Of a stretch of 64,000 nt of DNA, positions 20,901 through 35,860 are shown one piece after another; positions within the stretch are counted from its first letter, which is position 1; every line of letters begins with the position of its first letter. The position numbers and the translations under genes are program-made. The notes below the pieces were generated by a model. The model had not been told where the DNA came from. It searched no databases and worked only from the letters and a program-made list of their open reading frames with translations. Source of the DNA: Pseudomonas sp. Irchel 3E13 (GTDB lineage: Bacteria > Pseudomonadota > Gammaproteobacteria > Pseudomonadales > Pseudomonadaceae); contig NZ_FYDX01000002.1 in NCBI RefSeq assembly GCF_900187455.1, positions 372,001-436,000 of the forward strand. Reading direction: 5' to 3'.

Positions 20901-22485
20901 GAAAATCTCCGGCAAGGGCGGATCGCTGAGCAGCAGCAACACCACGACCACCGCCCGCCCGGGGAGCCTCTACGGTCAGCAGGGCATCCAGATTCAACTG
21001 GGCAGCGACGGGCTTTACGAGGGCACCGCCTTCGACGCCGGCAAGGGCGGTCTGACCCTCGAGACGGCCGGCAATCTCAGCCTGCCCCAGGCCAACGACC
21101 GCCAGGAGCAGAGCCTGCGCCAGCTCGACGGCAATGCCTGGCTCAAGGCGGGTAACAGCCCGGCGGGCAGTGCACTGGAGGCCCGTGGCTATCTGGATCA
21201 AAAACGCAGCGACAGCCAGGACAGCCAGGCGCGGGTCGCCAGCATCGACAGCACGGGCGATGTCCGCCTCAAGGCCGGCGGTGAGCTGACGCTCGCCGGC
21301 ACCCGCATCGGCAGCAGCGGCGCCAAGCCAACCAATATCGACGTGCAGGCCGACGGCCCGTTGCGGGTGTTGGCGGCCAGCGACAGTCATGAGGCCAGCG
21401 GCGATAACATTGGCGGCGGCGGTGAGGTGGTCTTGAAGATGAACGATGCCGGCAAGGGCGGCGGGCTGGGCGGGCATTTCAGCAACGGGCGGATTTCCGA
21501 GTCCGACCGCCGTACCCAGGGCGCGGTCTTCACCGCGCAACAGGAGGTGAACCTGTCGAGCCAGGCGAGGCAGGACGACGCGATCCACCTTGAGGGCCTG
21601 CAAGCATCAGCCGAACGGATCAAGGTCGCGGCGGAAAACGGCGGCGTGCTGATCGAATCAGCCACCAGCAGCGAGCGCCGCGACAACCTCGACCTCACCG
21701 TGGGTGCCGGCATCGCCATGACCCCGGCAGCCACGCGCGACGACACGAAAAAAGGTCTGTATGGCCGGGCGCAGTTCAACCTCGACCAACGCGACAACCT
21801 TGTGCACCAGAACAGCCAGCTCGACGCCGGGCAAGTCGGCCTGTACAGCATGAACGACATGCTGCTCAACGGCGTGCGGGTCAATGCCGGGCGTATCGAA
21901 GGCGTTATCGGCGGTGACCTGCAACTGGCCAGCCGCCAGGACCGGGTCAACGCGTTGAAGGTGAATGTCGATGCGCAACTGAGCCGGGAGAAGAACCCGC
22001 AGGGCTACCTCAACGCCGTGCGCTCCTTCGGTGGTCCGCTGGGTGCCAGCGCCGAGAAGAAAGTCGGCGGCGCGGTGCAGAGCGCCGACCCGGGCATTTC
22101 ACCGACGCTGGACCTGAAAGTGGATTACGCACGGCGTGACAGCGTCGCCAGCCAGAGCCGGCTGAGCGGGCAGGAAGGCGTTGCCTTGCAGGTCGGCGGC
22201 GATGTGAAGCTGTCGGGGGCGGATGTTCGTTCAAGCCAGGGAAAGGTCGAACTGGGTAGCGAGCGGATCAGCCAGGAAACCCTGAACGGCCGCGATGTGC
22301 GGCGAGTGGTGGGGACCAACCTGTCGAATGCGCCAGTGGAGCTGGGCAGCGATCTGGTCAATACCTACAAGAATGGCGGGATGAATCTGGAGGACGGGGA
22401 TTCTTCGCTGGATCTGGGGCTGTTGCGCACCGGGGGACATGATCGGGAGGTGAGGCTGGAGTCGGGGATTATTGAGAAAAAATGA
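17953..22485 (+). CDS. Filamentous haemagglutinin-like TpsA exoprotein
   Basis: A 1510-aa secreted protein, the cargo of the upstream TpsB. After a signal peptide (about residues 1-29) comes the TPS domain (about 30-290) with GVPVINI, NQFLDYNV, LNEVISRNAS and NPNGI (residues 139-143). The rest is a long run of beta-helix and haemagglutinin-type repeats rich in SG, LTVEA and LQLDA motifs. No pretoxin/VENN motif or toxin domain is visible at the C-terminus, and no immunity-like gene follows, so it looks like an adhesin or haemolysin-type TpsA and not a CdiA. The stop is followed within 40 bp by a REP doublet. Confidence 0.92.
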   Translation: MTPLPPRFTPDLLRWAISVSLLVPTGAIANNGLQPATGPGGTPSINEHNGVPVINIVAPSASGLSHNQFLDYNVGQPGVVLNNALHAGQSQLAGALGANPQFQGQAASTILNEVISRNASSIDGTQEIFGQPADYILANPNGITINGGSFINTTRAGFLVGRPEIEDQRLTYLNSLTASGELRVDGLGLSNAEGALELIAPRIESHGPLRAATDLDLTVGRNRIDRASGEIVEHLAGTPGSIDARLFGAMQAGRIRIISTAEGAGVRIEAPSMDARQGISIRSAGDLKISGSAQQRSRLDAGKGNLELDAADNMTLSAIEGRAEQIKVRTGKNLTLDAKTRESIRRDNEKWDKKWWFVTTETFERTGSEVERLTTGSDFQAVSDITLDAGGDARLLAAGVQAGGDLKLRSGNTLEVSAGIDSVTRDERIRHRKHLWRGDQDTHDYRESARPSQLSGRNLTVEAAGPTRIIGSELRSSADMSIKTPELDIAGTSLKGSDSRKEYRGDLASGAFFGNRERAQGEQQTVRGSQLEASGALTVIADQVRVSGSRISSTGDALLASEKALLSVEAARESSTRSTSSKDSKLFGLLGSSTDTHQQRDTALVSDLASESNLRLASADELQVIGARLKAGGQLQLDAAKDLRVSAATQSENSTTQQTDKSLYASARQTAEALDGKPASKQYVASAGYEVKKSERSASQDTLVASQLSGAAINIGSQANVSLNSSNLDSSGAIDISGKTVTLGAQTTRERQLTTSTRSAGGLAVTAGMDRQGGGYEGAYQRREQEESLVDSLPSELTAAGPLRIKADTLINEAAQVSAGEHLLVDATRVENRATASVRETRDSERNWQGSLGLSLETRDITRPIENLINGNEAARFQQASVEDALAPPTLGVDLALEHLNREQTSRSETARVSELSGTTVKVQADEVSDTGTRYRAEKGGLQIDARNHQFVAAQDTTAETVERLEVGGTARVETSTGKDIAGKISGKGGSLSSSNTTTTARPGSLYGQQGIQIQLGSDGLYEGTAFDAGKGGLTLETAGNLSLPQANDRQEQSLRQLDGNAWLKAGNSPAGSALEARGYLDQKRSDSQDSQARVASIDSTGDVRLKAGGELTLAGTRIGSSGAKPTNIDVQADGPLRVLAASDSHEASGDNIGGGGEVVLKMNDAGKGGGLGGHFSNGRISESDRRTQGAVFTAQQEVNLSSQARQDDAIHLEGLQASAERIKVAAENGGVLIESATSSERRDNLDLTVGAGIAMTPAATRDDTKKGLYGRAQFNLDQRDNLVHQNSQLDAGQVGLYSMNDMLLNGVRVNAGRIEGVIGGDLQLASRQDRVNALKVNVDAQLSREKNPQGYLNAVRSFGGPLGASAEKKVGGAVQSADPGISPTLDLKVDYARRDSVASQSRLSGQEGVALQVGGDVKLSGADVRSSQGKVELGSERISQETLNGRDVRRVVGTNLSNAPVELGSDLVNTYKNGGMNLEDGDSSLDLGLLRTGGHDREVRLESGIIEKK

Positions 22486-22519
22486 GGTTCCGCCCGTCAG
22501 TTAAACCAATTGGGGCCCC

Positions 22520-22570
22520 ATCGCGAGCAAGCTCGCTCCTACATCCTGTAGGAGCGAGCTTGCTCGCGAT
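22520..22570. repeat. REP doublet (REPIN-like perfect inverted repeat)
   Basis: Two 24-bp arms (22520-22543 and 22547-22570) are perfect reverse complements around a 3-base spacer. Each arm contains the REP unit seen alone at 3944-3966. It can form a long cruciform or RNA hairpin just past the tpsA stop and so may also end transcription. Confidence 0.93.
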
Positions 22571-22596
22571 GCGCCGCCGAACCGTCGCGAAGAGCC

Positions 22597-22908
22597 TCAG
22601 ATATCCGCCAATTTCCACGCCTCATACGCCGGCGTTTCATACGGATGACTCTGCTTCAGCGCACCGACGACCTGATGAATCAGCTCGTCGGCCACCACCA
22701 ATTCCACTCGCCATTCTTCCACCTGCTCGACCACCCCGCTCTGCCCGATAAACGGCTGGCTGCCGTCCAGCGGGCGGAACTGACCCTGGCCCAGCACTTG
22801 CCAGGCGCAGCAGTCGTAGTCGCCGATGCGCCCGCCGCCCGCGGCGAACACGGCCTGCTTGACCGTGTCGACGTGGCTCGGCGGAACGAAGAAGGCGAGC
22901 TTGTACAC
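22597..22908 (-). CDS. NIF3-like / YqfO-type small protein
   Basis: A 103-aa protein (MYKLAFFVPPSHVDTVKQAVFAAGGGRIGDYDCCAW) similar to the inserted CutA/PII-like domain of NIF3/YqfO proteins, with the typical end SHPYETPAYEAWKL. In bacteria it also occurs as a free-standing protein of unknown role, probably trimeric. It begins three bases after the purL stop on the same strand, so it is likely co-transcribed with purL. Confidence 0.82.
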   Translation of the reverse strand: MYKLAFFVPPSHVDTVKQAVFAAGGGRIGDYDCCAWQVLGQGQFRPLDGSQPFIGQSGVVEQVEEWRVELVVADELIHQVVGALKQSHPYETPAYEAWKLADI

Positions 22909-22911
22909 CCT

Positions 22912-26811
<3,900 letters not shown>

Positions 26812-26997
26812 CGTCGGGACAGCCTCAGGAAGGGGGTGTGCTTAGAGGCCGTGCATTCTAGCCTAAACCTCTGCGTCAGGCACCCGAAACGCTGCATTGG
26901 CGGCCATCCGAATGTCGGCAAGTGCGTTCCAGGGCGGCCGTCCGTCCGCAAGCAAGCTGCAACTGCGCTGAAAAGTCGCAAGCACAGGCGGCGATAG

Positions 26998-28993
<1,996 letters not shown>

Positions 28994-28994
<1 letters not shown>

Positions 28995-30376
28995 CAGACC
29001 ACCGCGATCGCGGCCATCAGGCCGGTTTCCATGTGGTCGATGACGTGGCAGTGGAACATCCAGGTTCCCGGGTTATCCGCCACCAGCGCCACCTGGGCGC
29101 GTTCATTCTTGCCCAGCAGGTAGGTGTCGGTGAACCACGGCTCGACAATGTTGTGGCGATTGGACGCGATGACCTTGAAGCTCATGCCGTGCAGGTGAAT
29201 CGGGTGCTGGTACTGGGTCATGTTCTTCAACTCGAAGATGTAGCTCTTGCCCTTCTGCAACGTGGCGATCGGGCGGTCAGCGCAGGTCTTGTCGGTAATG
29301 TCCCAGGCCTGGCCGTTGATCTGCCAGAGGCTCGGCGGCCTGCCGTTATCGGTATCCACCGAGACCTTGCCGGCCCATTCGAAATTGAAGTTGAGTTTCT
29401 CGGCGTTCTCCAGGTCTGGCTCGGCGACCGGATTTTGCGGCAGCGCTGGCGGCCAGTCGCCCGGCTTGTCGGAGCTGGCGACCGAACGCAGGGTGCCGAG
29501 GCGCACGAAGCCGTCGCGCAGGGACACTTCCTCGCCCGCCTCGGGAATGCGGATCGCCAGGCAGATGCGCATGCCCGGGCCGAGCCAGTAGTCGTCTTCC
29601 AGCGGGCGCGGGGTGATGGGGTTGCCGTCGAGGGCATAGATCATCGCCTCGCAGTTGCCCTTGAGGTTGAGGCGGTAGGTCCAGGTGTTGTCGAGGTTGA
29701 GCAAACGCACCCGCACCACCTGCCCGGCCGGCAGTTCGCTCACCGCGTTGGCCTGGCCGTTGATGGTGATCAGGCGCCCGGCGGTGCCGTTGCGCGCGGC
29801 CTCGCGGGGGATGCTGAAGGGCAGGAAGGCGCCCTGCTCGTCTACATGCCAGGTTTTCAGGCTCAAGGTGCGTTCGTGCTTGAAGCCAGTCGGCTCGCGC
29901 TCTTCGACGATCAGCGGGCCGACCAGACCGCGGCCGAGTTCCTCGCTGCTGCTGACATGCGGGTGATACCAGTAGCTGCCGGCATCCGGCACGCGGAACT
30001 TGTAGTCGAAGAACTCGCCCGGCTTTACCGGCAGTTGCGACACATAGGGCACGCCGTCCATTTCCAGCGGCAGGCGGATGCCGTGCCAGTGAATGGTGGT
30101 TTCCACCGGCAGGTGGTTGATGAAGCGCACCCGCAGCCAGGTGCCCTGGCGCACCCGCAACTCGGTGCCCGGCGCCGACGGGCCGAAGGCCCAGGCTTCA
30201 GTCTTGAAGCCCGGCACCAGTTCCACGTCCAGCGGCGCGGCGATCAGTTCGTAGTCGTGCCCGGCGTTCTCGTCCTCGACCTTGCCCAGCCAGTAACGGG
30301 CCGCGCCACCGGCGCCCAGGCCAACCACCACCAGGCCGGTCAGCCCCTTGAGCATTTGTCGACGGGAAAAGGACAT
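28994..30376 (-). CDS. Tat-exported multicopper oxidase (laccase/CueO-like)
   Basis: A 460-aa three-cupredoxin-domain oxidase. The N-terminus has a twin-arginine signal (FSRRQMLKGLTGLVVVGLGAG). All four copper-ligand blocks are visible: HWHG, YWYHPHVS, HPIHLHG and HCHVIDHMETG. Reaction: one-electron oxidation of substrates with four-electron reduction of O2 to water in the periplasm; the substrate may be Cu(I), Fe(II) or phenolics. A long methionine-rich CueO insert is not apparent. The ATG at 30376 follows GAGG; a GTG four codons upstream is an alternative. It is coupled to tadA, an odd partner. Confidence 0.92.
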
Positions 30377-30534
30377 CGGAACAGGCACCTCGTACTCGCG
30401 GAAAACAACAGTTGGCCTTTATCTGGCCAGCGTGAAGGGCGAATACGATACACCCGCATTTATCAAAGATTAAGTGAAGTCTTGTCGCAGGGTGGGTTGC
30501 CAGCGATGAGGCCATCAGCAACAACACAAACCTG

Positions 30535-31425
30535 TCAACGCGACATCCGCTCGATCACCACCCCCAACGACGCCGGCAACATCGGCCCATGGTTCAACCC
30601 TTCGAAACGCTGGTAGCTGACCTGCAGCCCCGGAACCTGCTCCAGATCGGCAACCAACGCCCGCGCCGGCGCTTCCACATCACCTGTGCTCGGTCCGCGT
30701 GGCTGGGACGGTTCGGCGCTTCCGCGCATCAGCAGCAGGCGCGGATGGCTGTCGCCCAGTCGCGCCGACAAGCCTTCGGCCTCGCGCACGATCGCCCCGT
30801 CCCGCCACCACAACGAAGGACTCGCCGCCGCGTAATCGCTGAACTCGCCGGGCCGGCGGAACAACGCATGCAGCACGGCCAGGCCACCATAGGAATGCCC
30901 CCAAAGGGTCTGGCGACGACCATCAATCGGCGCAACCGCGGCGACCATCGGCCGCATGCGCTGATTCAACAGGTCAAAAAAACCATCCACACCGCCACTG
31001 GGCTGCCCGGTCAATGGATCAACCTGCTCCGCCAGGCCCGGCACCGCCGGGGTGTAGTCGTAAGTACGGGCGTTACGCTCAATGCGCTGCTCGGTCTGGT
31101 AACCCACGGCGACCAGCAGCGGCGCCTGGCCGGCGGCCAGTTCGCGCAACTGCGACGCTTGCAGGGTGCCGAGGGCGGCGTTGCCGTCGAGCATCCACAG
31201 CACCGGATAACCGGCAGCGGGTGCCGGGCGGTCCGGTTTGCCGACCCACAACTGGTAATGGCGCTTGCCGTCAGCGGAGTCGAGCGTGAGGGTGGTGAAA
31301 CGGTAAGCGGAGTCCTTCTGCTGCAGCACGGCGGCATCCATTTTCTGCTCGGGCTCCGGCTGCGCCAACGCAACAGAGCCCGACGCCATCAGCGCCAGGC
31401 TCAGGAATAACGGGGTGAGGTTCAT
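30535..31425 (-). CDS. pfeE: Periplasmic siderophore (enterobactin) esterase, PfeE/IroE-like
   Basis: A 296-aa alpha/beta hydrolase with signal peptide (residues 1 to about 21). The nucleophile elbow is GHSYGG (S178) and a late LNHGP supplies the histidine. It belongs to the IroE/Fes-type esterases that cut trilactone siderophores to free iron. Its place downstream of a FepA-like receptor and the pfeS/pfeR pair matches the PfeE arrangement of Pseudomonas, where the esterase is periplasmic and works with PfeA. A perfect hairpin separates it from the receptor gene. Confidence 0.85.
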   Translation of the reverse strand: MNLTPLFLSLALMASGSVALAQPEPEQKMDAAVLQQKDSAYRFTTLTLDSADGKRHYQLWVGKPDRPAPAAGYPVLWMLDGNAALGTLQASQLRELAAGQAPLLVAVGYQTEQRIERNARTYDYTPAVPGLAEQVDPLTGQPSGGVDGFFDLLNQRMRPMVAAVAPIDGRRQTLWGHSYGGLAVLHALFRRPGEFSDYAAASPSLWWRDGAIVREAEGLSARLGDSHPRLLLMRGSAEPSQPRGPSTGDVEAPARALVADLEQVPGLQVSYQRFEGLNHGPMLPASLGVVIERMSR

Positions 31426-31452
31426 CAGGCATTCTCGTTATGTGCGCGATCA

Positions 31453-31480
31453 GCCGCCGCTTCCACGCGGAAGCGGCGGC
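31453..31480 (-). promoter_or_regulatory. Strong intergenic hairpin between receptor and esterase genes
   Basis: A perfect 12-bp stem (GCCGCCGCTTCC/GGAAGCGGCGGC, loop ACGC) lies in the 64-bp gap between the pfeA-like stop and the esterase start. There is no T run on the minus strand, so a processing or mRNA-stability role is as likely as partial termination. Confidence 0.6.
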
Positions 31481-31489
31481 CGGGGCCTT

Positions 31490-33718
31490 TTAGAAGGAGG
31501 CGGTCAGGCTGGTGTAGAGCGTGCGGCCCGGCTCGTTGTAGGTGGCGGCACCCGCACCATCGATGCCGTTCACGCCCTGAGCGTTGCCTTCGCGGAACAG
31601 GCGTTTGTCGAAGAGGTTTTCAACCCCGGTGGTCAGGCTCAGGTTCTTGGTGAAGGCGTAGGTGCCGCTCAAGCCCACCAGCGCATACGGCGACAACTGG
31701 TTATTGCCGTTACCGGTCACGCGATCACCGTGATAGTCGTACTTCTTCGGCGTCTGCTTGCCATACCAGGCCACGCTGGCCTGCAGCGACAGCGCGTCGG
31801 TGGCCTGCCAGTCAAGCATCGAGTTGAGGGTGTACTTCGGGGTCACCGACAGGGTCTCGCCGGTGGTCTTGTTCTTCGATTGCAGCATGTAGGTGAAGTT
31901 GTTGTTCCACTTCAACTGCTCGGTCAGCGGGATGGTCAGGGTGCCTTCGAGGCCCTCGACCAGCGCCTTCGGCACGTTTTCCCACTGGTAGACCGCGGAG
32001 TTGACGTAGGTGCCGGTGCCACCGGTGGCACGACCGACCGGGCTCATCCCCGATTCGATCTTGTTCTTGTAGTCGTTGCGGAAGTAGGTCAGGCCGGCGA
32101 CCCAGCCGTCGTTCTGGTACTCGATCCCCAATTCCTTGTTGACGCTGGTCTCGGCTTCGAGCTTGTCGTTGCCTTGCAGGTAGCAACTGGTGCTCTGGCC
32201 GTAGCAGCCCTGGCCGCGGCTGTAGAGCAGGTAGTCAGGATTGAGCTGGTACAGGTTCGGCGCCTTGTAGGCACGGGCGATGCCGGCTTTCAGGGTGAGG
32301 TTGTCGGTCAGCGCGTGGGACAGGTTGAGCGACGGGCTCCAGTTGTCGCCGACGATGCTGTGGTGATCGAAACGCAGGGCCGGCGTGAGCATGGTGCCGG
32401 GCAGCAGTTCGATGTTGTCTTCGGCGAAGAACGAGACGATCTGCGCTTGCGAGCTGGTGTCGCGACCGGCGCTGGTCAGGCCGCTGACCGCGCCGCCTTC
32501 GCTGGTGGTCTGGGTGTTGGCGCTCGGGTCATCGAGCTTTTGCTGGCTCCACTCGGCGCCGAGGGTCAGGGTCTGGTCACGCAGGGCGTGCAGCGGCAGG
32601 TTCACTTCGCCGTGGGCGGTCAGGTCGCGCAGGGTCGAGGTGTAGAAATCGGTGTTGCTGAAAATGCCTTCGGTGCCGCCGGCCAGGCCTTCGTTGATCC
32701 GCTGGTTGCGGGTCTTCTCGTATTGCAGATAAGCCATGGTGCTGCCGAAGTCCCAGTCGCCGCGATGGGTGAGCGCGTAGTTCTCGCGGTAAAGGATGTT
32801 GGTCTCGTGGCCCAGCATGCTTTTCACGTTGGCGTTGGAGTTGGTGTTCTGGGTGTCGCCGGTATAGATGTTGCCCTGGCGGCTGAAGCCTGCTTCCAGT
32901 TCCAGGGTCTGCTCGGGGCTCAGGTGCCAGCTCAACTGGCCGTTCACGTCCTTGTTGCGCACACCTTCGCGGCCAGCCGGCAGCGTGCCGACCTGGTTAC
33001 CGGTGCGGGCGGATTCGTGCCCGGCGTTGATGTCCCAGTCATCCGAATCGGTTTTCGCCACGTTGCCGTAGACCCGGTAGCTGAGGCTGTCGGTCAGCGG
33101 GCCGTTGAGCCCGAAGGTCACCCGTTTGCTGGTGCCTTCTTCGCCGTGCTGCGGGAAGTTCTGGTAGACGGTCATGTTGCCGTGGGTTTCGGCGCCGGCC
33201 TGCTTGGTGATGATGTTCACCACCCCGCCCATCGCGCCGGAGCCATAACGGGCCGCCGCCGGGCCGCGAATGACTTCGATGCGCTCGACCTGATCGGCCG
33301 GCACCCAGTTGGTGTCACCGCGCGAATCGCGCTCGCCGCGCCAGCCGTAACGCACCGAGCTGCGGCTGCCGACCGGCTTGCCATCGACCAGGATCAGGGT
33401 GTTTTCCGGGCCCATGCCGCGGATGTCGATCTGGCGGTTGTTGCCGCGCTGGCCGCTGGTGGAGTTGCCGGTCAGGTTGACCCCGGGCATGGTGCGGATG
33501 ATCTGCGACAGGTCGGTGGCCGGCGGGCGCTTCTTGATGTCCTCGGCGGTGATGATCGACACGCCCGGCGCCTGCTTGGTCTCTTCCAGTGCAGTGGCAA
33601 CGACGTTCTGGCTTTCCAGCTCGACGACCTGCGGTTCGGACGCCGCCTGCACGGCGGTGGACAACAGGCAACTGGTCAGCAACAGGAAGGGAATGCGGGG
33701 GACTGGGCGGGGCAACAT
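31490..33718 (-). CDS. pfeA: TonB-dependent ferric catecholate (enterobactin) receptor
   Basis: Outer-membrane 22-strand receptor of the FepA/PfeA group, 742 aa. It has a signal peptide (to about residue 28, STAVQA), a plug domain with IITAEDIKKRPPATDLSQIIRTMPGV and the RGMGPENTLILVDGKPV segment, and a barrel ending in LYTSLTASF. A two-cysteine loop (GCYGQSTSCYLQG) is typical of FepA-like proteins. The start MLPRPVPR at 33718 has GGAG upstream; a longer in-frame form starting at 33778 would run over the Fur box and is rejected. It imports Fe-enterobactin-type siderophores with TonB/ExbBD. Confidence 0.93.
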   Translation of the reverse strand: MLPRPVPRIPFLLLTSCLLSTAVQAASEPQVVELESQNVVATALEETKQAPGVSIITAEDIKKRPPATDLSQIIRTMPGVNLTGNSTSGQRGNNRQIDIRGMGPENTLILVDGKPVGSRSSVRYGWRGERDSRGDTNWVPADQVERIEVIRGPAAARYGSGAMGGVVNIITKQAGAETHGNMTVYQNFPQHGEEGTSKRVTFGLNGPLTDSLSYRVYGNVAKTDSDDWDINAGHESARTGNQVGTLPAGREGVRNKDVNGQLSWHLSPEQTLELEAGFSRQGNIYTGDTQNTNSNANVKSMLGHETNILYRENYALTHRGDWDFGSTMAYLQYEKTRNQRINEGLAGGTEGIFSNTDFYTSTLRDLTAHGEVNLPLHALRDQTLTLGAEWSQQKLDDPSANTQTTSEGGAVSGLTSAGRDTSSQAQIVSFFAEDNIELLPGTMLTPALRFDHHSIVGDNWSPSLNLSHALTDNLTLKAGIARAYKAPNLYQLNPDYLLYSRGQGCYGQSTSCYLQGNDKLEAETSVNKELGIEYQNDGWVAGLTYFRNDYKNKIESGMSPVGRATGGTGTYVNSAVYQWENVPKALVEGLEGTLTIPLTEQLKWNNNFTYMLQSKNKTTGETLSVTPKYTLNSMLDWQATDALSLQASVAWYGKQTPKKYDYHGDRVTGNGNNQLSPYALVGLSGTYAFTKNLSLTTGVENLFDKRLFREGNAQGVNGIDGAGAATYNEPGRTLYTSLTASF

Positions 33719-33761
33719 CTTTCGATCTCCGGAACGTCGCGCTGAATGCAAGAGATCACGA

Positions 33762-33780
33762 ATGATAATGACTGCCAATT
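33762..33780 (-). promoter_or_regulatory. Fur-box-like site upstream of pfeA
   Basis: ATGATAATGACTGCCAATT resembles the 19-bp Fur consensus (GATAATGATAATCATTATC), with the left half nearly exact. It sits about 45 bp upstream of the receptor start codon, overlapping where the promoter should be, and close to the pfeS stop. Confidence 0.65.
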
Positions 33781-33794
33781 GAGAGTAAAGCTCA

Positions 33795-35141
33795 TTAACT
33801 TTCTAAACATTCCTCCGCGACGGGCAGCACCAGATGAAGCACCAAGCCCGGATGGCCATTGCTGGCCCACAGCGTTCCGCCCTGCAACGCGATGCCGCGA
33901 CGGGCGATCGCCAAGCCAAGGCCGAAACCCGCGCCGCTGCCGGCCAGACGCTGGTAAGGCTCGAAGATGCGTTCAAGGTCGGCCTCGGCGACGCCCGGCC
34001 CCTGGTCCGTCAATTGGAAATGCCAGCAGTCGCCCTCGCGCACGCCATCGAAGCGGATCGTCCCACCTTCCGGCGAGTGGCGAATGGCGTTGCGCAGCAG
34101 GTTTTCCAGGGCTTGGGCAACGCTGTCCAGATGGCCCTGAATCCGGCAGTCGGCGGACAGTGTCGAAGGCAAGCGCGAGCGCACCCAGCCGCTTTCGAAA
34201 CAGGCGTCTTCGCACAGCGCCTCCCACACCGAGAGCATCTGCACCGGCTCGGTGGACAGCTCCGGTTGTTCGGTGTCCATCCAGGCCAGGTCGAGGGTGT
34301 CTTCCAGCAGCCGCTGCATGCCGTCCACTTCCCGGTCCAGCCGCTCGCGCAGTTGCTCCGGCGGTACGCCGCTGTCGTGGGCGATGCGCAGCCGCGCCAG
34401 CGGCGTGCGCAATTCGTGGGACAAGGTACGTAGCAACAACCGTTGCTGATCGAGACTGCGCCGCAAGCGCCCGGCCATATGTTCGAAGGCCTGGGCCAGT
34501 TCGCCCAGTTCATCGCGGCGCTCCTGAAGCGGCAGGCCGGGGCTGTTCAGATCATCCGCGCGCAAGGCGTCGGCGCGGTCGCGCAGGCGATTGAGCGGCA
34601 CCACCAGATGGCGATAGAGCGCCAACCCGAGCAGCAACGCCAAAACCGCCGGCGCTATACCGTGGGTGACCAGATGGGTCCAGGGCGTCAGGCCGGTGGG
34701 CAGCAGGCGCTCCGGCAACTGAATGACCAGCCGGCCGTCTTCGGGATGCTCGGGGAATTCGATGCTGACATACGGCAATTCATCTTGAAGCCGCCGGCTC
34801 ATGGGCCAGTCGAGCTTGCGCATGAAGGTCAGATGGCTGGCATCTTCAGCGCTCAGCGGCGTGGTGCCGAGGCTTTGCAGATAGGGCCCGACCAGCGCCA
34901 CCCAGGTGTCTTCCTGCTGTGCGAGCTGCTGGCGGTAAGCCTCGGCGCCCTCGGCTCCGCCGTCGCGCCACGCCCGTTCAGCCTGCTCGGCATAACGCGC
35001 CAGATAGGTTTGATCGGCGGCGCTGAGAAAGTAGGTGCTGCGCTCCACCGACAGGCCCCAGGTCCAGATCAGCCACGTCAGCAACAGGCAGAAGCTCACC
35101 AGTATCAGCGCCAGCTTCCATAACAGCGGATGACGACGCAT
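33795..35141 (-). CDS. pfeS: Sensor histidine kinase PfeS-like
   Basis: A 448-aa inner-membrane kinase. It has TM1 at about residues 8-28, a periplasmic sensor of about 130 residues, TM2 at about 157-178, then HAMP and a HisKA domain with phosphorylated H242 in RTLSHELRTPLARLR. An HATPase_c domain follows (N box NLLRNAIRHSP, G boxes DQGPGVAEADL and GSGAGFGLGLAIA). In the P. aeruginosa model it responds to enterobactin and activates pfeA through PfeR. Its ATG overlaps the pfeR stop by one base (TGATG). Confidence 0.9.
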   Translation of the reverse strand: MRRHPLLWKLALILVSFCLLLTWLIWTWGLSVERSTYFLSAADQTYLARYAEQAERAWRDGGAEGAEAYRQQLAQQEDTWVALVGPYLQSLGTTPLSAEDASHLTFMRKLDWPMSRRLQDELPYVSIEFPEHPEDGRLVIQLPERLLPTGLTPWTHLVTHGIAPAVLALLLGLALYRHLVVPLNRLRDRADALRADDLNSPGLPLQERRDELGELAQAFEHMAGRLRRSLDQQRLLLRTLSHELRTPLARLRIAHDSGVPPEQLRERLDREVDGMQRLLEDTLDLAWMDTEQPELSTEPVQMLSVWEALCEDACFESGWVRSRLPSTLSADCRIQGHLDSVAQALENLLRNAIRHSPEGGTIRFDGVREGDCWHFQLTDQGPGVAEADLERIFEPYQRLAGSGAGFGLGLAIARRGIALQGGTLWASNGHPGLVLHLVLPVAEECLES

Positions 35142-35836
35142 CAGGACGGTTCCGCTTCCACCAGGATGTAACCCTGACTGCGCACCGACTGGATCTGCAC
35201 ATGCGCCGCGCCGATGGCGGTCAGCTTGCGCCGCAGGTTGCAGACGTGGACGTCGAGGCCGCGGTCCAGCCGGGTGTAGGCGCGGTGCAGCACCGTCTGA
35301 TAGAGAAACGCCTTGCTCAACGCCTCGCCGGGGTGGGCGCGCAGCGTTGACAGCAGGCGGAATTCGGAACCGGTGAGCCCGGCGTTGCGGCCCTGGTGAA
35401 CGACGTCCTGACGCTCCTGATCGAAGGTCAGCGAACCGCTGTCGCTGCCCTGCTCGTCGCGCCGCCGATCCAGCGCCACCCGCCGCAACAGCGCATCGAC
35501 CCGGGCGTCCAGCTCGGCGAGGCTGAACGGCTTGGGCAAGTAGTCATCGGCGCCGCGGGTGAAGCCACTGATGCGATCCTGCTCGGCGCCGAGGGCCGAC
35601 ATCAGCATCACCGGCACCGACTGATGCCGACGCAGATTGTCCAGCAGGCTTAGGCCATCGATCCCCGGCAGCATGATGTCCAGCAGCACCAGATCGAAAC
35701 CGCCCTGTTCCATCGCCGCCAGGGCCTGGGTGCCGTTTTCGCAGGCATGAACGTGAAAACCACGGCGCTGGAAATGCTGCTCGAGGTCCTGACGCAGGTT
35801 GAGGTCGTCTTCGGTAAGGAGAAGTCTGGGGGACAC
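35141..35836 (-). CDS. pfeR: OmpR-type response regulator PfeR-like
   Basis: A 231-aa regulator with an N-terminal receiver domain (phospho-acceptor D53 in [10 protein letters not shown], acidic pair TEDD at residues 9-12) and a C-terminal winged-helix DNA-binding domain ([20 protein letters not shown], then VCNLRRKL). The start is a GTG at 35836; no better ATG is in frame. It is the first gene of the pfeR-pfeS pair and should activate the receptor gene when siderophore is sensed. Confidence 0.9.
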   Translation of the reverse strand: MSPRLLLTEDDLNLRQDLEQHFQRRGFHVHACENGTQALAAMEQGGFDLVLLDIMLPGIDGLSLLDNLRRHQSVPVMLMSALGAEQDRISGFTRGADDYLPKPFSLAELDARVDALLRRVALDRRRDEQGSDSGSLTFDQERQDVVHQGRNAGLTGSEFRLLSTLRAHPGEALSKAFLYQTVLHRAYTRLDRGLDVHVCNLRRKLTAIGAAHVQIQSVRSQGYILVEAEPS

Positions 35837-35860
35837 GGACAGTGGCTCTGGGTGGTAAGT

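Noticed and set aside
17953..22485. Calling the TpsA protein a CdiA contact-dependent toxin
   Set aside because: No VENN-type pretoxin motif, toxin domain or following immunity gene is visible.
33719..33778. A longer PfeA starting at 33778
   Set aside because: The extension would cover the Fur-like box and hides the signal peptide; the start at 33718 has a ribosome site and a normal signal sequence.
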